A stretch of 64,000 bases of DNA from JBFMCC01 sp037445635 (lineage in GTDB: Bacteria; Chloroflexota; Anaerolineae; Anaerolineales; Villigracilaceae). The stretch's first letter is position 1. The number at the start of each line of letters is the position of its first letter. Below, piece by piece: positions 16,173 through 24,300 of the stretch. The stretch lies in assembly GCA_037445635.1 (NCBI GenBank), contig JBBIKC010000006.1, positions 28,471 to 92,470 on the forward strand, read 5' to 3'. Under the pieces are notes generated by a model. It searched no databases. It was not told the origin of the DNA and saw only the letters and a list, made by a program, of their open reading frames with translations. A program made the translations under genes and the position numbers.

Positions 16173-16244
16173 TGAGCGCGCAGGGATTCGAACCCTGAAC
16201 CAATGGCTTAAAAGGCCACTGCTCTACCGTTGAGCTACGCGCCC
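16173..16244 (-). tRNA. tRNA-Lys (TTT)
   Basis: The minus strand folds into a full cloverleaf: acceptor GGGCGCG with CGCGCTC (one G-U pair), D arm GCTC..GAGC, anticodon stem TGGC/GCCA around CTTTTAA giving anticodon TTT, T arm CAGGG TTCGAAT CCCTG, discriminator A. CCA is not encoded. Confidence 0.96.
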
Positions 16245-16350
16245 TTGCTTTCCCCAAAAGGGAAAGCGGTGTGCATTCTATCATGCCAGAAGACGGTCGT
16301 CAACGTAAGCGTATCTTTAGAAAACATTGCTATATTCAACGGAGCCTTAC

Positions 16351-16677
16351 ATGTCTGAACTTCCATATGTAACGGAACAAACTTTTCAGGACGAAGTGGT
16401 CGATTCGCCCCAACCTGTATTGGTTGATGTAACCGCCATTTGGTGCGCGCCCTGCAAGATGCTCGACCCTCTCGTCCGCCAATTGGCGAATGAGTGGAAC
16501 GACAAGGTCAAGGTTGTCAAAATAGATGCCGATCAGAATCCCGGCCTGCTGATGCAGTATGGGATCCTTGGCATTCCCACCCTGATGCTGTTCAAGGGCG
16601 GAGACATCAAGGAACGTATGACAGGCTTCGTGCCCAAGGATCGCCTGGTGGCAAGGCTTTTGCCTCATCTGGCTTAA
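16351..16677 (+). CDS. trxA: Thioredoxin
   Basis: A 108-aa thioredoxin with active site WCAPCK, then IDADQNPGLLMQYGILGIPT carrying the cis-Pro, as expected. The active-site spacer is AP rather than GP, seen in some bacterial thioredoxins. I chose the ATG at 16351 (GGAG eight nt before) since ELPYVTEQTF fits the family N-terminus. TATATT at 16331 gives a very short leader. It ends at a strong terminator. It could supply electrons to the APS reductase, but it is not in an operon with it. Confidence 0.94.
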   Translation: MSELPYVTEQTFQDEVVDSPQPVLVDVTAIWCAPCKMLDPLVRQLANEWNDKVKVVKIDADQNPGLLMQYGILGIPTLMLFKGGDIKERMTGFVPKDRLVARLLPHLA

Positions 16678-16680
16678 CCA

Positions 16681-16713
16681 AAACGGACCGTGTTCACGGT
16701 CCGTTTTTTTTTT
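16681..16713 (+). terminator. Rho-independent terminator of trxA
   Basis: A 13-bp stem, AAAACGGACCGTG / CACGGTCCGTTTT with a TT loop, running into nine Ts. It overlaps the region just downstream of surE on the other strand, where A-rich sequence could make it bidirectional. Confidence 0.92.
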
Positions 16714-16727
16714 CGCTTGCCTGGGGG

Positions 16728-17528
16728 CTATTTCCTGAGCAACCGGTCCAATTCCCCAAAGTCCACGCGGGATGTCATGTCCAGGCTCAGAGGCGTGACC
16801 GAGACCAGCCGTTTTTTGCGGAGGACCGCCACGTCGCTGTCGGAAGGCTCATTTTCCAATTCGGCCGCTTCGCGATAGCCGACCTGGCCGGGAACATCCC
16901 AGGAGGCGCGTTTGGGCTGTAACGGCTCATAATAACGGTGGCGGGCTATGCGCGTTATCTGCCATTCGGTTTGCGCGGTCGCGCCCCAGGGGACGTCCAC
17001 TTTCAGCACGTGTACATCATGCGGGAGCTCCTTTTCGAGCAGGATGCCTCCGAAGAGCGCGGCGAAATGCGCCGCGGCGGAAAAGTCCACTTCACGCGAA
17101 TAGGAGAGATGGTAACGCTGGTCGGTTTCGAGAGAGATCGCCAGGGAGGGCACACCCATGGCCGCACCTTCCAGCGCCGCGCCGACGGTGCCCGAGATGG
17201 TGATGCCCGTGCCGACGTTTTCGCCGTAATTGATTCCCGAAACGACCAGATCGGGCTTCTGGGGCATGATTTCCAGCATGGCATGAAGCACGGACTGGGC
17301 GGGACTGCCGCTCACAGCATAGACCGTCCAGGGCTGGCCATGGACCACCATCGTTTCGGGTTTGATGATTCCGTCCGAGGTGTTTGGCAGACTGCGGCCC
17401 ATTCCCGAGGATTGCTCCCTCGGGGCCGCGACCGTCACGTATCCGAGAGAGGCGAGGGCTTCGGCCGCGGCCCACAGGCCGGGCGATTGAATCCCGTCGT
17501 CGTTTGTGAGCAGAATTTGTTTCGTCAT
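16728..17528 (-). CDS. surE: 5'/3'-nucleotidase SurE
   Basis: A 266-aa phosphatase that removes phosphate from nucleoside monophosphates. The N-terminal LLTNDDGI holds the metal-binding Asp pair, VAAPREQSSGMGRS and VSGINYGENVG the other metal and phosphate ligands. Length is normal. It lies downstream of tRNA-Arg on the minus strand but a terminator at 17540-17566 separates them, so it needs its own promoter, which I could not place with confidence. Confidence 0.95.
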   Translation of the reverse strand: MTKQILLTNDDGIQSPGLWAAAEALASLGYVTVAAPREQSSGMGRSLPNTSDGIIKPETMVVHGQPWTVYAVSGSPAQSVLHAMLEIMPQKPDLVVSGINYGENVGTGITISGTVGAALEGAAMGVPSLAISLETDQRYHLSYSREVDFSAAAHFAALFGGILLEKELPHDVHVLKVDVPWGATAQTEWQITRIARHRYYEPLQPKRASWDVPGQVGYREAAELENEPSDSDVAVLRKKRLVSVTPLSLDMTSRVDFGELDRLLRK

Positions 17529-17539
17529 TTAAGTCCCAA

Positions 17540-17566
17540 GAAAAAAAGGAGCGGTGATCCGCTCCT
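17540..17566 (-). terminator. Terminator after tRNA-Arg
   Basis: On the minus strand GGAGCGG-ATCA-CCGCTCC is followed by TTTTTTT. It begins 7 nt after the tRNA 3' end. Confidence 0.92.
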
Positions 17567-17572
17567 GCGAGG

Positions 17573-17646
17573 CGCCCCCGGCGCGACTCGAACACGCGAC
17601 CTATTGCTCCGCAAGCAAGCGCTCTAATCCACTGAGCTACGGGGGC
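17573..17646 (-). tRNA. tRNA-Arg (GCG)
   Basis: The minus strand folds as acceptor GCCCCCG/CGGGGGC, D arm GCTC..GAGC, anticodon loop TTGCGGA giving GCG, T arm GCGTG TTCGAGT CGCGC, discriminator G. The loop and GGAGCA 3' stem are typical of bacterial tRNA-Arg. The top anticodon-stem pair is C27-U43, a mismatch. A GCG anticodon would read CGU/CGC without inosine; most bacteria use ACG here. Confidence 0.9.
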
Positions 17647-17740
17647 AGGCAGTGCAGGATTGTAATGCAGATTCAGGGCAGGGTCAAGCCTCGCAGCGCG
17701 TACGCGCGTTCCTCCCTCCCGTTCCGCGCAGTTCCGCATG

Positions 17741-17746
17741 TATAAT
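17741..17746 (+). promoter_or_regulatory. -10 box, leaderless promoter of the HAD gene
   Basis: TATAAT followed by 6 nt and the ATG at 17753. It rules out the upstream ATG at 17738, which it would immediately follow. Confidence 0.6.
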
Positions 17747-17752
17747 AGCCGC

Positions 17753-18223
17753 ATGATCGAGTTGACCATTCCCGGACGCGGCGAACTGCGCCTGCAGCAC
17801 CTGGTCATGGACGTGAACGGCACGCTGGCATTGGATGGTCAATTGCTCGACGGAGTATCCAAACGGCTCGCCTCCCTGCGCGACCGCCTGACACTGCACC
17901 TGCTCACGGCCGATACGCACGGCCGGCAGAAAGTGATTGACGAACAACTTGGATTGACCGCGAGCCGCATTGCAGGCGGGAACGAACCGGCGAAGAAAGC
18001 CGATTACGTCCGACGCCTCGGCGCGGACTCGGTCGTTGCAATCGGGCAGGGTGCCAACGACGCGCGCATGCTCGAAGAGTCCGCCATCGGCATATGCGTG
18101 CTTTCGCAGGAAGGTGTGGCCGTGGAGACCCTGCTCGCCGCCGACCTGTTGTGTCCTGATATCCATTCCGCGCTCGACCTGTTCGATAAACCCCTGCGCC
18201 TGATCGCGAGCCTGCGTAAATGA
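17753..18223 (+). CDS. HAD-family soluble P-type ATPase-like phosphatase
   Basis: A 156-aa protein with the HAD signature MDVNGTLALDG (motif I, Asp-x-Asn-Gly-Thr; the second Asp is replaced by Asn), LLTADTHG (motif II) and IGQGANDARML (motif IV). This matches the soluble proteins that resemble the phosphorylation domain of P-type ATPases (COG4087). The Asn in place of the acid/base Asp is normal for P-type ATPase-like members that use DKTGT-type loops only in part, so activity is open. The stop overlaps the next ATG (ATGA). Confidence 0.83.
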   Translation: MIELTIPGRGELRLQHLVMDVNGTLALDGQLLDGVSKRLASLRDRLTLHLLTADTHGRQKVIDEQLGLTASRIAGGNEPAKKADYVRRLGADSVVAIGQGANDARMLEESAIGICVLSQEGVAVETLLAADLLCPDIHSALDLFDKPLRLIASLRK

Positions 18224-19497
18224 CGTATCCCGATCCCGAACAAATCCTGCCTCCTCGCGAGCCGCCGCCCTCGGCGCGCGCCCGCCGCAGACGCGCGCGC
18301 CGCAGGTTGCTCCCCTCGGATGCGGAGGGACAAGCCGCCTTTCTGGCCGCGCTGGCGCGCCGAGCGTATCCTTCCGTGGAACTCTTCATCTTCGCAGTGT
18401 TATCCGGCGCGGTGATCGGCGCGGGCTACCTGTTCAACTCGCAGGCCATCCTGTTGTTCGGCGTATTGCTGGCCCCGCTTCTCTCACCGTGGGTGGGCTT
18501 GACCATCGCGGCGGTGACCGGCTCCCTGCGCTTTTTCCTGCAAACCCTTCTGGCCCTGTTGATCAGCGCCGCGCTCATTTTTGCCATCGGGCTGACGGCC
18601 GGTTTTGCTTCGCGGCCCTTCCAGCCGCTCACGTTCGATCAGGTCTATTTTCACAGCCGCCTGTGGTGGGCCGATCTCACTCTCCTGGCGCTGGCGGCCA
18701 TCATTCTCTCCATTTCGTTCGTCCGTTCCGAGGAGAAGCCTTACCTGCCGTCCGTCATGCTGGCGTACAACCTCTTTCTTCCGGCTGGCGCGGCGGGCTT
18801 CGGCCTGGGCGCGGGTCTGGATGGTACGTGGCCGCACGGCGTGCTGGTCTTCTTCACCAACCTGGCATGGGCCACGCTCTTCGGCGTGGTCGCGCTGGCG
18901 CTGATGCGCTTCCGCCCGCATTCGGTGGGCGGCGCCCTCGTCGGCGCGGTTCTGTTTCTGGCAGTCGCGGCGGTCGTCGTTCAATTGACTGGATTCGGGC
19001 GCTGGGCCTACGCCCGCGCGCTGGGACTCACGCCCACGCCGACCATCACGCTGACCGGGACGCCCTCGCCTCTTTCCACGCCCGCAACGGCCACCGTCAC
19101 CCCGCGGCCGAGTCTCACCCCCACGTTTGCCCTGCCGCCCGGCTTCGAGCAATTCACCGTCACGCCTTCACTGACTCCCTCTCCGAGCAACACGCCCACC
19201 CCAACCGACACCGTCGAGCCGACGCCCGTCTTCGCCCGCATCGAATCGCGCGAAGGCGGCGGAGCCTTCATGCGCGAGACGCCCAACGGCAAATTCCTCG
19301 CCACGCTGGATAACGGAGTCGTGGTCGAGGTGCTTGGCCCGACCGAGGAGGTCAACGGCGTGACGTGGGTGCAGATCGCGGCCATCAAGAACGGCCTGCG
19401 CCTGGAGGGGTGGATCATCCAGTCCGTTTTGCTGACGGCCACACCGGTGGTCAACTGGGAGCCGAGCGAAACGCCCACGCGGACAGCAACGCCATAA
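18220..19497 (+). CDS. DUF389-domain membrane protein with C-terminal SH3-like domain
   Basis: A 425-aa protein. An Arg-rich N-terminus (about 20-32) is followed by six or seven hydrophobic helices at about 50-265, with LSGAVIGAGYLFNSQAILL and LLAPLLSPWVGL typical of DUF389. A Thr/Pro-rich linker (about 270-335) leads to an SH3b-like domain with GAFMRETPNGKFL and VNGVTWVQI. The linker and SH3 part are probably outside the cell, perhaps binding the wall. It is translationally coupled to the HAD gene. Function of DUF389 is not established. Confidence 0.8.
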   Translation: MTYPDPEQILPPREPPPSARARRRRARRRLLPSDAEGQAAFLAALARRAYPSVELFIFAVLSGAVIGAGYLFNSQAILLFGVLLAPLLSPWVGLTIAAVTGSLRFFLQTLLALLISAALIFAIGLTAGFASRPFQPLTFDQVYFHSRLWWADLTLLALAAIILSISFVRSEEKPYLPSVMLAYNLFLPAGAAGFGLGAGLDGTWPHGVLVFFTNLAWATLFGVVALALMRFRPHSVGGALVGAVLFLAVAAVVVQLTGFGRWAYARALGLTPTPTITLTGTPSPLSTPATATVTPRPSLTPTFALPPGFEQFTVTPSLTPSPSNTPTPTDTVEPTPVFARIESREGGGAFMRETPNGKFLATLDNGVVVEVLGPTEEVNGVTWVQIAAIKNGLRLEGWIIQSVLLTATPVVNWEPSETPTRTATP

Positions 19498-19502
19498 ATT
19501 TC

Positions 19503-19535
19503 AGAAACCAGGTTTCTTCAAGAAACCTGGTTTCT
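19503..19535. repeat. 33-bp perfect palindrome
   Basis: Arms AGAAACCAGGTTTCTT and AAGAAACCTGGTTTCT around C19519; the core TCTTCAAGA is the same as in the palindrome at 3206-3240. It lies between the DUF389 gene and the phosphohexomutase gene. Confidence 0.88.
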
Positions 19536-19557
19536 CCTGTTTCCTCAAGGAGAACTC

Positions 19558-21018
19558 ATGCCCATTCACTTCGGTACCGACGGCTGGCGCGCCGTCATTT
19601 CGGACAGTTTCACTTTCGACAATCTGCGCATCGTGGCGCAGGCCATCGCGGACGCGGTCGCCTCGGAGCACTGGGACAAGTCGGGAAACGGCGGCCCGGC
19701 CCCGGATCCGAAACGTATCGTGGTCGGTTACGACACGCGCTTTTTGTCGGACCGCTTCGCGGGCGAGGTCGCGCGAGTCCTGGCGGCCAACGGATTCACG
19801 GTCCATCTGGCGCAGTCCGACGCGCCCACCCCCGCCATATCATACGCGGTCAAGAATTTGGGCGCGATCGGCGGCGTGATGATCACTGCGTCGCATAACG
19901 CGCCGAGATACAACGGTGTGAAGTTGAAGGGCGCGTTCGGCGGATCGGCCCTGCCCGAACAGTGCCGCCGCGTGGAAGTGTACATCAACGACAACGAACA
20001 GCAGGCGCGCGGACCGAACCTGATGGATTTCAAGAAGGCGCGTGAGATGGGGTTGATCCAGCGTTTCAATCCACTGCCCGCGTATTTCGATCACCTGCGC
20101 ACGCTCATCAACACGGACGTGATCGCGGACAACCCCCAGCGTTTCGTGGTGGACGCGATGTACGGCTCGGGGCGCGGCGTGATCAAGTCCTTTTTGCAGG
20201 GAACGGGTTGCGAGGTCGCCGAGATTCGCGGCGAGATGAACCCCGGCTTCGGCGGCATCCACCCGGAGCCGATTGCCAAGAATTTGGGCGCGCTGGCTTC
20301 TGCAGTCAGTTCGGGGATGGGGAATTTCGGCGTCGTCACGGACGGCGACGCGGACCGCATCGGCGCGATGGACGAGCGCGGCGCGTTCGTGGACCCGCAC
20401 AAGATCATGGCGCTTTCGCTGAAGTATCTGGTGGAGAGCCGCGGCTGGAGCGGCGCGGTCGTGCGCACGGTCTCGACCACGCGCATGATTGACCGCCTCG
20501 CGAAGAAATATGGCTTGAAACTTTACGAGACGCCCGTCGGATTCAATCACATCGCGGATTACATGATGTCGGAGGACGTGCTCATCGGCGGGGAGGAATC
20601 GGGCGGCATCTCGTTCAAGGGACACATCCCCGAGGGCGACGGTCCCATCATGGGATTGTTGCTAGTGGAGATGATCGCGGCGTGGAAGAAGCCGCTGATC
20701 GAACTGGTGAACGACCTGCTGGCGGAGGTCGGCCCGGCCTTCTACGAGCGCACCGACCTGCGCCTGAGCCGCCCGGTGGCCAAGGCCGAGATGACCGAGT
20801 TCCTCACCAAACAGGCACCCGCCGAAGTGGGCGGACAGAAGGTGGCCGAGGTCAGCCAGCGCGACGGGGTGAAGTACATCATGGCCGACGACTCGTGGCT
20901 GTTGATTCGCCCCTCCGGCACGGAACCCGTGCTCCGCGTGTACGCCGAAGGCAGGACCCAGGAGATGGTCAAGGCGCTGTTGCAGTACGGGCAGAAGGTG
21001 GCGGAGAGCGTGGTGTAG
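19558..21018 (+). CDS. Phosphoglucomutase/phosphomannomutase family protein
   Basis: A 486-aa alpha-D-phosphohexomutase. It has the catalytic serine loop ITASHNAPRYNG, the Mg loop DGDADRIG, the sugar-binding loop GGEESGG and the C-terminal phosphate loop RPSGTEPVLR. The serine loop has NAP rather than the usual NP, a one-residue variant. The protein opens directly with HFGTDGWRA. Whether glucose, mannose or glucosamine phosphates are used cannot be decided. CAAGGAGAACTC before the ATG is a good ribosome site. Confidence 0.92.
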   Translation: MPIHFGTDGWRAVISDSFTFDNLRIVAQAIADAVASEHWDKSGNGGPAPDPKRIVVGYDTRFLSDRFAGEVARVLAANGFTVHLAQSDAPTPAISYAVKNLGAIGGVMITASHNAPRYNGVKLKGAFGGSALPEQCRRVEVYINDNEQQARGPNLMDFKKAREMGLIQRFNPLPAYFDHLRTLINTDVIADNPQRFVVDAMYGSGRGVIKSFLQGTGCEVAEIRGEMNPGFGGIHPEPIAKNLGALASAVSSGMGNFGVVTDGDADRIGAMDERGAFVDPHKIMALSLKYLVESRGWSGAVVRTVSTTRMIDRLAKKYGLKLYETPVGFNHIADYMMSEDVLIGGEESGGISFKGHIPEGDGPIMGLLLVEMIAAWKKPLIELVNDLLAEVGPAFYERTDLRLSRPVAKAEMTEFLTKQAPAEVGGQKVAEVSQRDGVKYIMADDSWLLIRPSGTEPVLRVYAEGRTQEMVKALLQYGQKVAESVV

Positions 21019-21065
21019 GGCTTGACGGGAATGCTATAATGTTTTTGAGAGTTTTAATCCTTTGC

Positions 21066-21173
21066 CGCCTAACGTCCTAATTGAATTAGGCGTTTCCCCT
21101 AAAGGGACAATGTAGTTGGAACAATCCGTCTATAAGCGTTAGTTGGAACTGACTGTCTAAACACTAGTTGGGC
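21066..21173. repeat. Inverted repeat plus three direct repeats at island edge
   Basis: CGCCTAA (21066-21072) faces TTAGGCG (21086-21092). Then TAGTTGG occurs three times, at 21113, 21140 and 21165, the first two extended to TAGTTGGAAC. The elements GCCTAAC (21067) and GCGTTAG (21136) loosely resemble the outer boxes of integron attC sites. No integrase is in the window. The whole of 21019-21250 has no gene and marks the drop in GC. Confidence 0.5.
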
Positions 21174-21250
21174 ACTGGCACAGAATAATTGTATTGATGA
21201 AGGCGCAATAAGCAACCCATATACCCTCAAGACTCAATCGAGAAACCTTT

Positions 21251-22078
21251 ATGGCAATAGAGCCTAACCCAGATGACCCTTGTCCATGTGGCAGCGGTAA
21301 AAAATTCAAGAAATGTTGTATGAACAAAAAGCCAAGACAATGGTCTATTAATGTCGAATTCGAGAATCCAGCAACAGAACTTAGAATTGGAGATTTTTCT
21401 AACGGAAACATTCAGGCTTTTGATAATGATGGTGTTCCTGTTAAGCCTGCAAAAGTTGACTACGAAGTTGGTTATAAGAGGGAAAAAAAGAAGAAAGTAA
21501 TAAACAAAATAGAACTTGATTCCACTCGATTTGCAGTAAATCCTGATGAGACGTTACAAAAGTTTGATCTGGTTTACGCAATTGATACAAATACTAGGAC
21601 CGCAAGTAGTAAGCTCTTATCGGTTACTGGTGTTGTCTTATGCAAAATAGATCATGTTGCAGATGGAGTCCTAGATGTATGGTATAAACCTTTTCACGCT
21701 TTGGAGTTTTGGAACATCAAGGACCATCCCGAAAATGTAGCATGGATGAAAGTTATTCAATTTATAACCCAAGACCCCGCTTATAACCCTAACAACAAAA
21801 TAGGTCTCATCGTCGATTCTGACTTAGGAAATTTACCCGCTTACAACGCTAGATCTATGCCAATTTACCCTAATTTTTATTTACCAGAGAATTTTGAGCT
21901 GATTTACGCTAGTGCAGAAGTGGGAAAAGGAGAGTTCTTTTTAAATCACCTCATTTCGATGAGTGAAGACATGGCTAAATCTTTACTGGCCAGGATATTG
22001 CACGAGAATTCCGACACACATCTTCAAGAATCAAATAATGAGCCGTACACACATTTTAGAATGTGGAATTTTCCCTAG
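21251..22078 (+). CDS. SEC-C motif protein, accessory
   Basis: A 275-aa protein whose N-terminus holds a SEC-C zinc motif (CPCGSGKKFKKCC, residues about 11-23), as at the end of SecA and in many unrelated proteins. The rest, rich in Lys, Asn and aromatic residues, is not recognised. Codon use is strongly AT-rich against the GC-rich neighbours, a sign of transfer. No operon partner is close. The zinc motif often recruits partners; nothing more can be said of function. Confidence 0.72.
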   Translation: MAIEPNPDDPCPCGSGKKFKKCCMNKKPRQWSINVEFENPATELRIGDFSNGNIQAFDNDGVPVKPAKVDYEVGYKREKKKKVINKIELDSTRFAVNPDETLQKFDLVYAIDTNTRTASSKLLSVTGVVLCKIDHVADGVLDVWYKPFHALEFWNIKDHPENVAWMKVIQFITQDPAYNPNNKIGLIVDSDLGNLPAYNARSMPIYPNFYLPENFELIYASAEVGKGEFFLNHLISMSEDMAKSLLARILHENSDTHLQESNNEPYTHFRMWNFP

Positions 22079-22102
22079 ACAACGAGGTCAAGTCTTCCAG
22101 CT

Positions 22103-22194
22103 CTTGCTCGGCGTGGGACTCCGCGAAGCATCCCCGCCGAGGATTGGAGACCTGCGGTCGCGGCTCGGAGAGTCACAGACCCTTGCCGAGCAAG
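22103..22194. repeat. Stem-loop repeat, copy 1
   Basis: About 92 bp, starting CTTGCTCGG and ending CCGAGCAAG, so its ends are inverted repeats. Inside are GGCGTGGGACTCCGCGAAGC, ATTGGAGACC and GTCACAGACCC. Copies 2 and 3 lie at 22804-22895 and 25549-25637. Confidence 0.85.
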
Positions 22195-22209
22195 GTGGCT
22201 GGAGCGCAT

Positions 22210-22800
22210 ATGAGTAGAGACCGTGTTTCAATTGCTATCCTTTTCTCTATCATCCTCTCAATCGTGGGGTTTGTTTGGGGTTATTGGTACGGGAGTCAGA
22301 TAAATTGGCTCCGCCTGAATGCACCACCCGAGAAACCTGGTCAGATCGTCGGTCTAGGAGTGGAAAATTCTCCCGAAGGCTATTATGCTTTGGTCATACA
22401 AACTGTCGATGGCAACATGTATTATTACCGGGAAAGTGGAGGGCCAGAGCGATGGGTGGAAGTCACTCAGGAAAGAGTCCGCTGGATCGATGGAGGCAGT
22501 GAGCCTTGCGGCGCGGCGGTGCGTTCGTTTATTCCTCCTCCCCCGGGTAAGGTTATTCAGTGCCTCGAATACGCAGGCTACTATGCCCAGTGGGAACCCG
22601 AGGTCTATATCAAGCAATGGGTTTTGCTGGATGACGGCAGCGTGTGGAAGTGGAGTTATCCTCCCTCGCCGATTTATGCGATCATCAGGCGAAACATTCT
22701 TTTCGGTCTCTTGGGTCTTCTTGCAGGAGGGCTTATTGGTGCAGGAACTCTCTTTGCAATTCGGGGCGACAGGAGAGTGAGAACTGACAATATTGGCTGA
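22210..22800 (+). CDS. Hypothetical protein with N- and C-terminal membrane segments
   Basis: A 196-aa protein starting MSRDRVSIAILFSIILS; I chose this ATG because the sequence before it is the stem-loop repeat. A transmembrane helix at about 7-27 and another at about 165-187 flank a soluble region with many Trp and Tyr (for example NMYYYRESGGPERW and KQWVLLDDGSVWKW). The middle is probably outside the cell and looks like a small beta-rich domain. I do not recognise the family. Confidence 0.65.
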   Translation: MSRDRVSIAILFSIILSIVGFVWGYWYGSQINWLRLNAPPEKPGQIVGLGVENSPEGYYALVIQTVDGNMYYYRESGGPERWVEVTQERVRWIDGGSEPCGAAVRSFIPPPPGKVIQCLEYAGYYAQWEPEVYIKQWVLLDDGSVWKWSYPPSPIYAIIRRNILFGLLGLLAGGLIGAGTLFAIRGDRRVRTDNIG

Positions 22801-22803
22801 CTT

Positions 22804-22895
22804 TCGCTCGGCGTGGAACTTCGCGAAGCATCCCCGCCGAGGATTGGAGACCCGCGGTCGCGGCCGGGCAGGGTCATAGACCCTTGCCAAACAAG
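22804..22895. repeat. Stem-loop repeat, copy 2
   Basis: Nearly identical to copy 1 over CGCGAAGCATCCCCGCCGAG and ATTGGAGACC, ending CCAAACAAGG. It is followed at 22915 by CGTTAGGC. Confidence 0.85.
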
Positions 22896-22946
22896 GCGCT
22901 TCGCGGATGCAAACCGTTAGGCAGTAGAAACAGAAAAGAGTTTGAC

Positions 22947-23576
22947 ATGGCAGACTATTCATTTGTCAAAGATCCAAGCGGGCAGGTTGTGGGACTATGG
23001 CTTCGGGACACACAACTCTCCCGAAATACAATGCATTTAGTGACTTTACTGAAGAAACATCAGGGTCACTCGGCAGAGGTAAGAGTGCCCATCGGCGATG
23101 ACCTCATCAAAATGGTCATTTCACAGAACTATCGAGTAGTCCCTAACGACTTTGACCGGCAAGGCGGCTGTTTTGTTATGTTTGGTCAAGCCCTGGCTCC
23201 CGGGGAGGAAAGCAAAATCAGGCATCCCATAGAGATGATCTTCGTTTTTGTTCTTTTTCCTAAATCCTTTTCAGAGACTGCCAAAGCGGCATTCGAAAAA
23301 GAGCATAATCGGCGTTTATCCGCCACTTTGAAATCCAGATACGCCGCAGGTAAGGCGAAAGTGATCTTTATAAAGGATTGGAAGTGCAAAGACCTTACAT
23401 GGGTGGATACAACTGATGTTCAAGATAAGACGCCTGAGATCCTTGATGGAATCAATCAAGTTCTGTCTGCACATGGTATCGCTAAAAGAGAACCCGATGT
23501 GTTATTAAAGTCTTGTTACTTCGCCATTGACCCTGAAACGGGTACATTGATAGTTGCCCTTCCAATTGCAGGTTGA
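22947..23576 (+). CDS. Hypothetical protein
   Basis: A 209-aa soluble protein starting MADYSFVKDPSGQ; the ATG at 22947 starts past the repeat. No signal peptide or membrane segment is seen. It has mixed alpha/beta character with IEMIFVFVLFPKSF and KVIFIKDWKCKDLTWVD. GC is lower than in core genes. It sits 39 nt upstream of the next hypothetical gene with a good ribosome site between, so the two may be co-transcribed. No family recognised. Confidence 0.6.
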   Translation: MADYSFVKDPSGQVVGLWLRDTQLSRNTMHLVTLLKKHQGHSAEVRVPIGDDLIKMVISQNYRVVPNDFDRQGGCFVMFGQALAPGEESKIRHPIEMIFVFVLFPKSFSETAKAAFEKEHNRRLSATLKSRYAAGKAKVIFIKDWKCKDLTWVDTTDVQDKTPEILDGINQVLSAHGIAKREPDVLLKSCYFAIDPETGTLIVALPIAG

Positions 23577-23615
23577 GTGTCAAACGCAAGTACAAAATGA
23601 GATAAGGAGGCTGGG

Positions 23616-24185
23616 ATGAATTTTCTGAAAGGTTTGTTCGCAGGAGGCAAGGGCGATGCGAATGCAGAACAAGGGTCGGCTTCCCAATCCCCTCCCGCAA
23701 ATGATGGTGAACTATTCGTTAGATATCTTAGCAGCCACCTCAATAGAATTGATGCCCAGGGCGGTGCATACAGTTCCTTCATAAGACAATATTTCCCCAG
23801 TGAGACCATTACAATCCTCGCCGCCGCGGCCAACGATAAAATGACGCTAACGCAGGCAGACCTGAAAGAGCACAGTTTTTGCGTATCGCAAGCCCCGGTC
23901 AGTTACTGGATATGCACCCTGGCTTTATCCATTAAAGACGCTCGGGGTTGGTTCGTGAGGGCCTACGGAGGTTACTCGAAACTGCTCGAACGAGTCTGGA
24001 ATTCAGATTATTACCGAGGCTCAGGCTGTGAAGTTCTCGTCCACATCGTCTATGGTCGAACAGGAGCGGCTGGCTGGGTAAATATGGCAGTTTTTCCCAT
24101 TGGTCCTCAAGAGTTTGTATCGCGTTTCGGCATAAAACCCATTTTGCCCAGTGACCTGCTGACCGAGGCTGAGATGCGAGCGTGA
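23616..24185 (+). CDS. Hypothetical protein
   Basis: A 189-aa protein preceded by AAGGAGGCTGGG, a strong ribosome site. After a short hydrophobic start (MNFLKGLFAGG) and a low-complexity stretch of Gln, Ser, Asn and Pro, a folded region runs from about residue 33. VSYWICTLALSI and GCEVLVHIVYGR may be strands. No known motif is seen. It is probably in one transcript with the gene before it. Confidence 0.6.
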   Translation: MNFLKGLFAGGKGDANAEQGSASQSPPANDGELFVRYLSSHLNRIDAQGGAYSSFIRQYFPSETITILAAAANDKMTLTQADLKEHSFCVSQAPVSYWICTLALSIKDARGWFVRAYGGYSKLLERVWNSDYYRGSGCEVLVHIVYGRTGAAGWVNMAVFPIGPQEFVSRFGIKPILPSDLLTEAEMRA

Positions 24186-24300
24186 GGACGTCCGTCTCGG
24201 CAAGGCGGCCTACCACGGTGTAGAATTACAAGAGGAAAAGGGAATAGTGTAAGTCGTAAGTAGTTGATCGGGTCGGGCTATCGTTCTGGCGGAGGGATAC

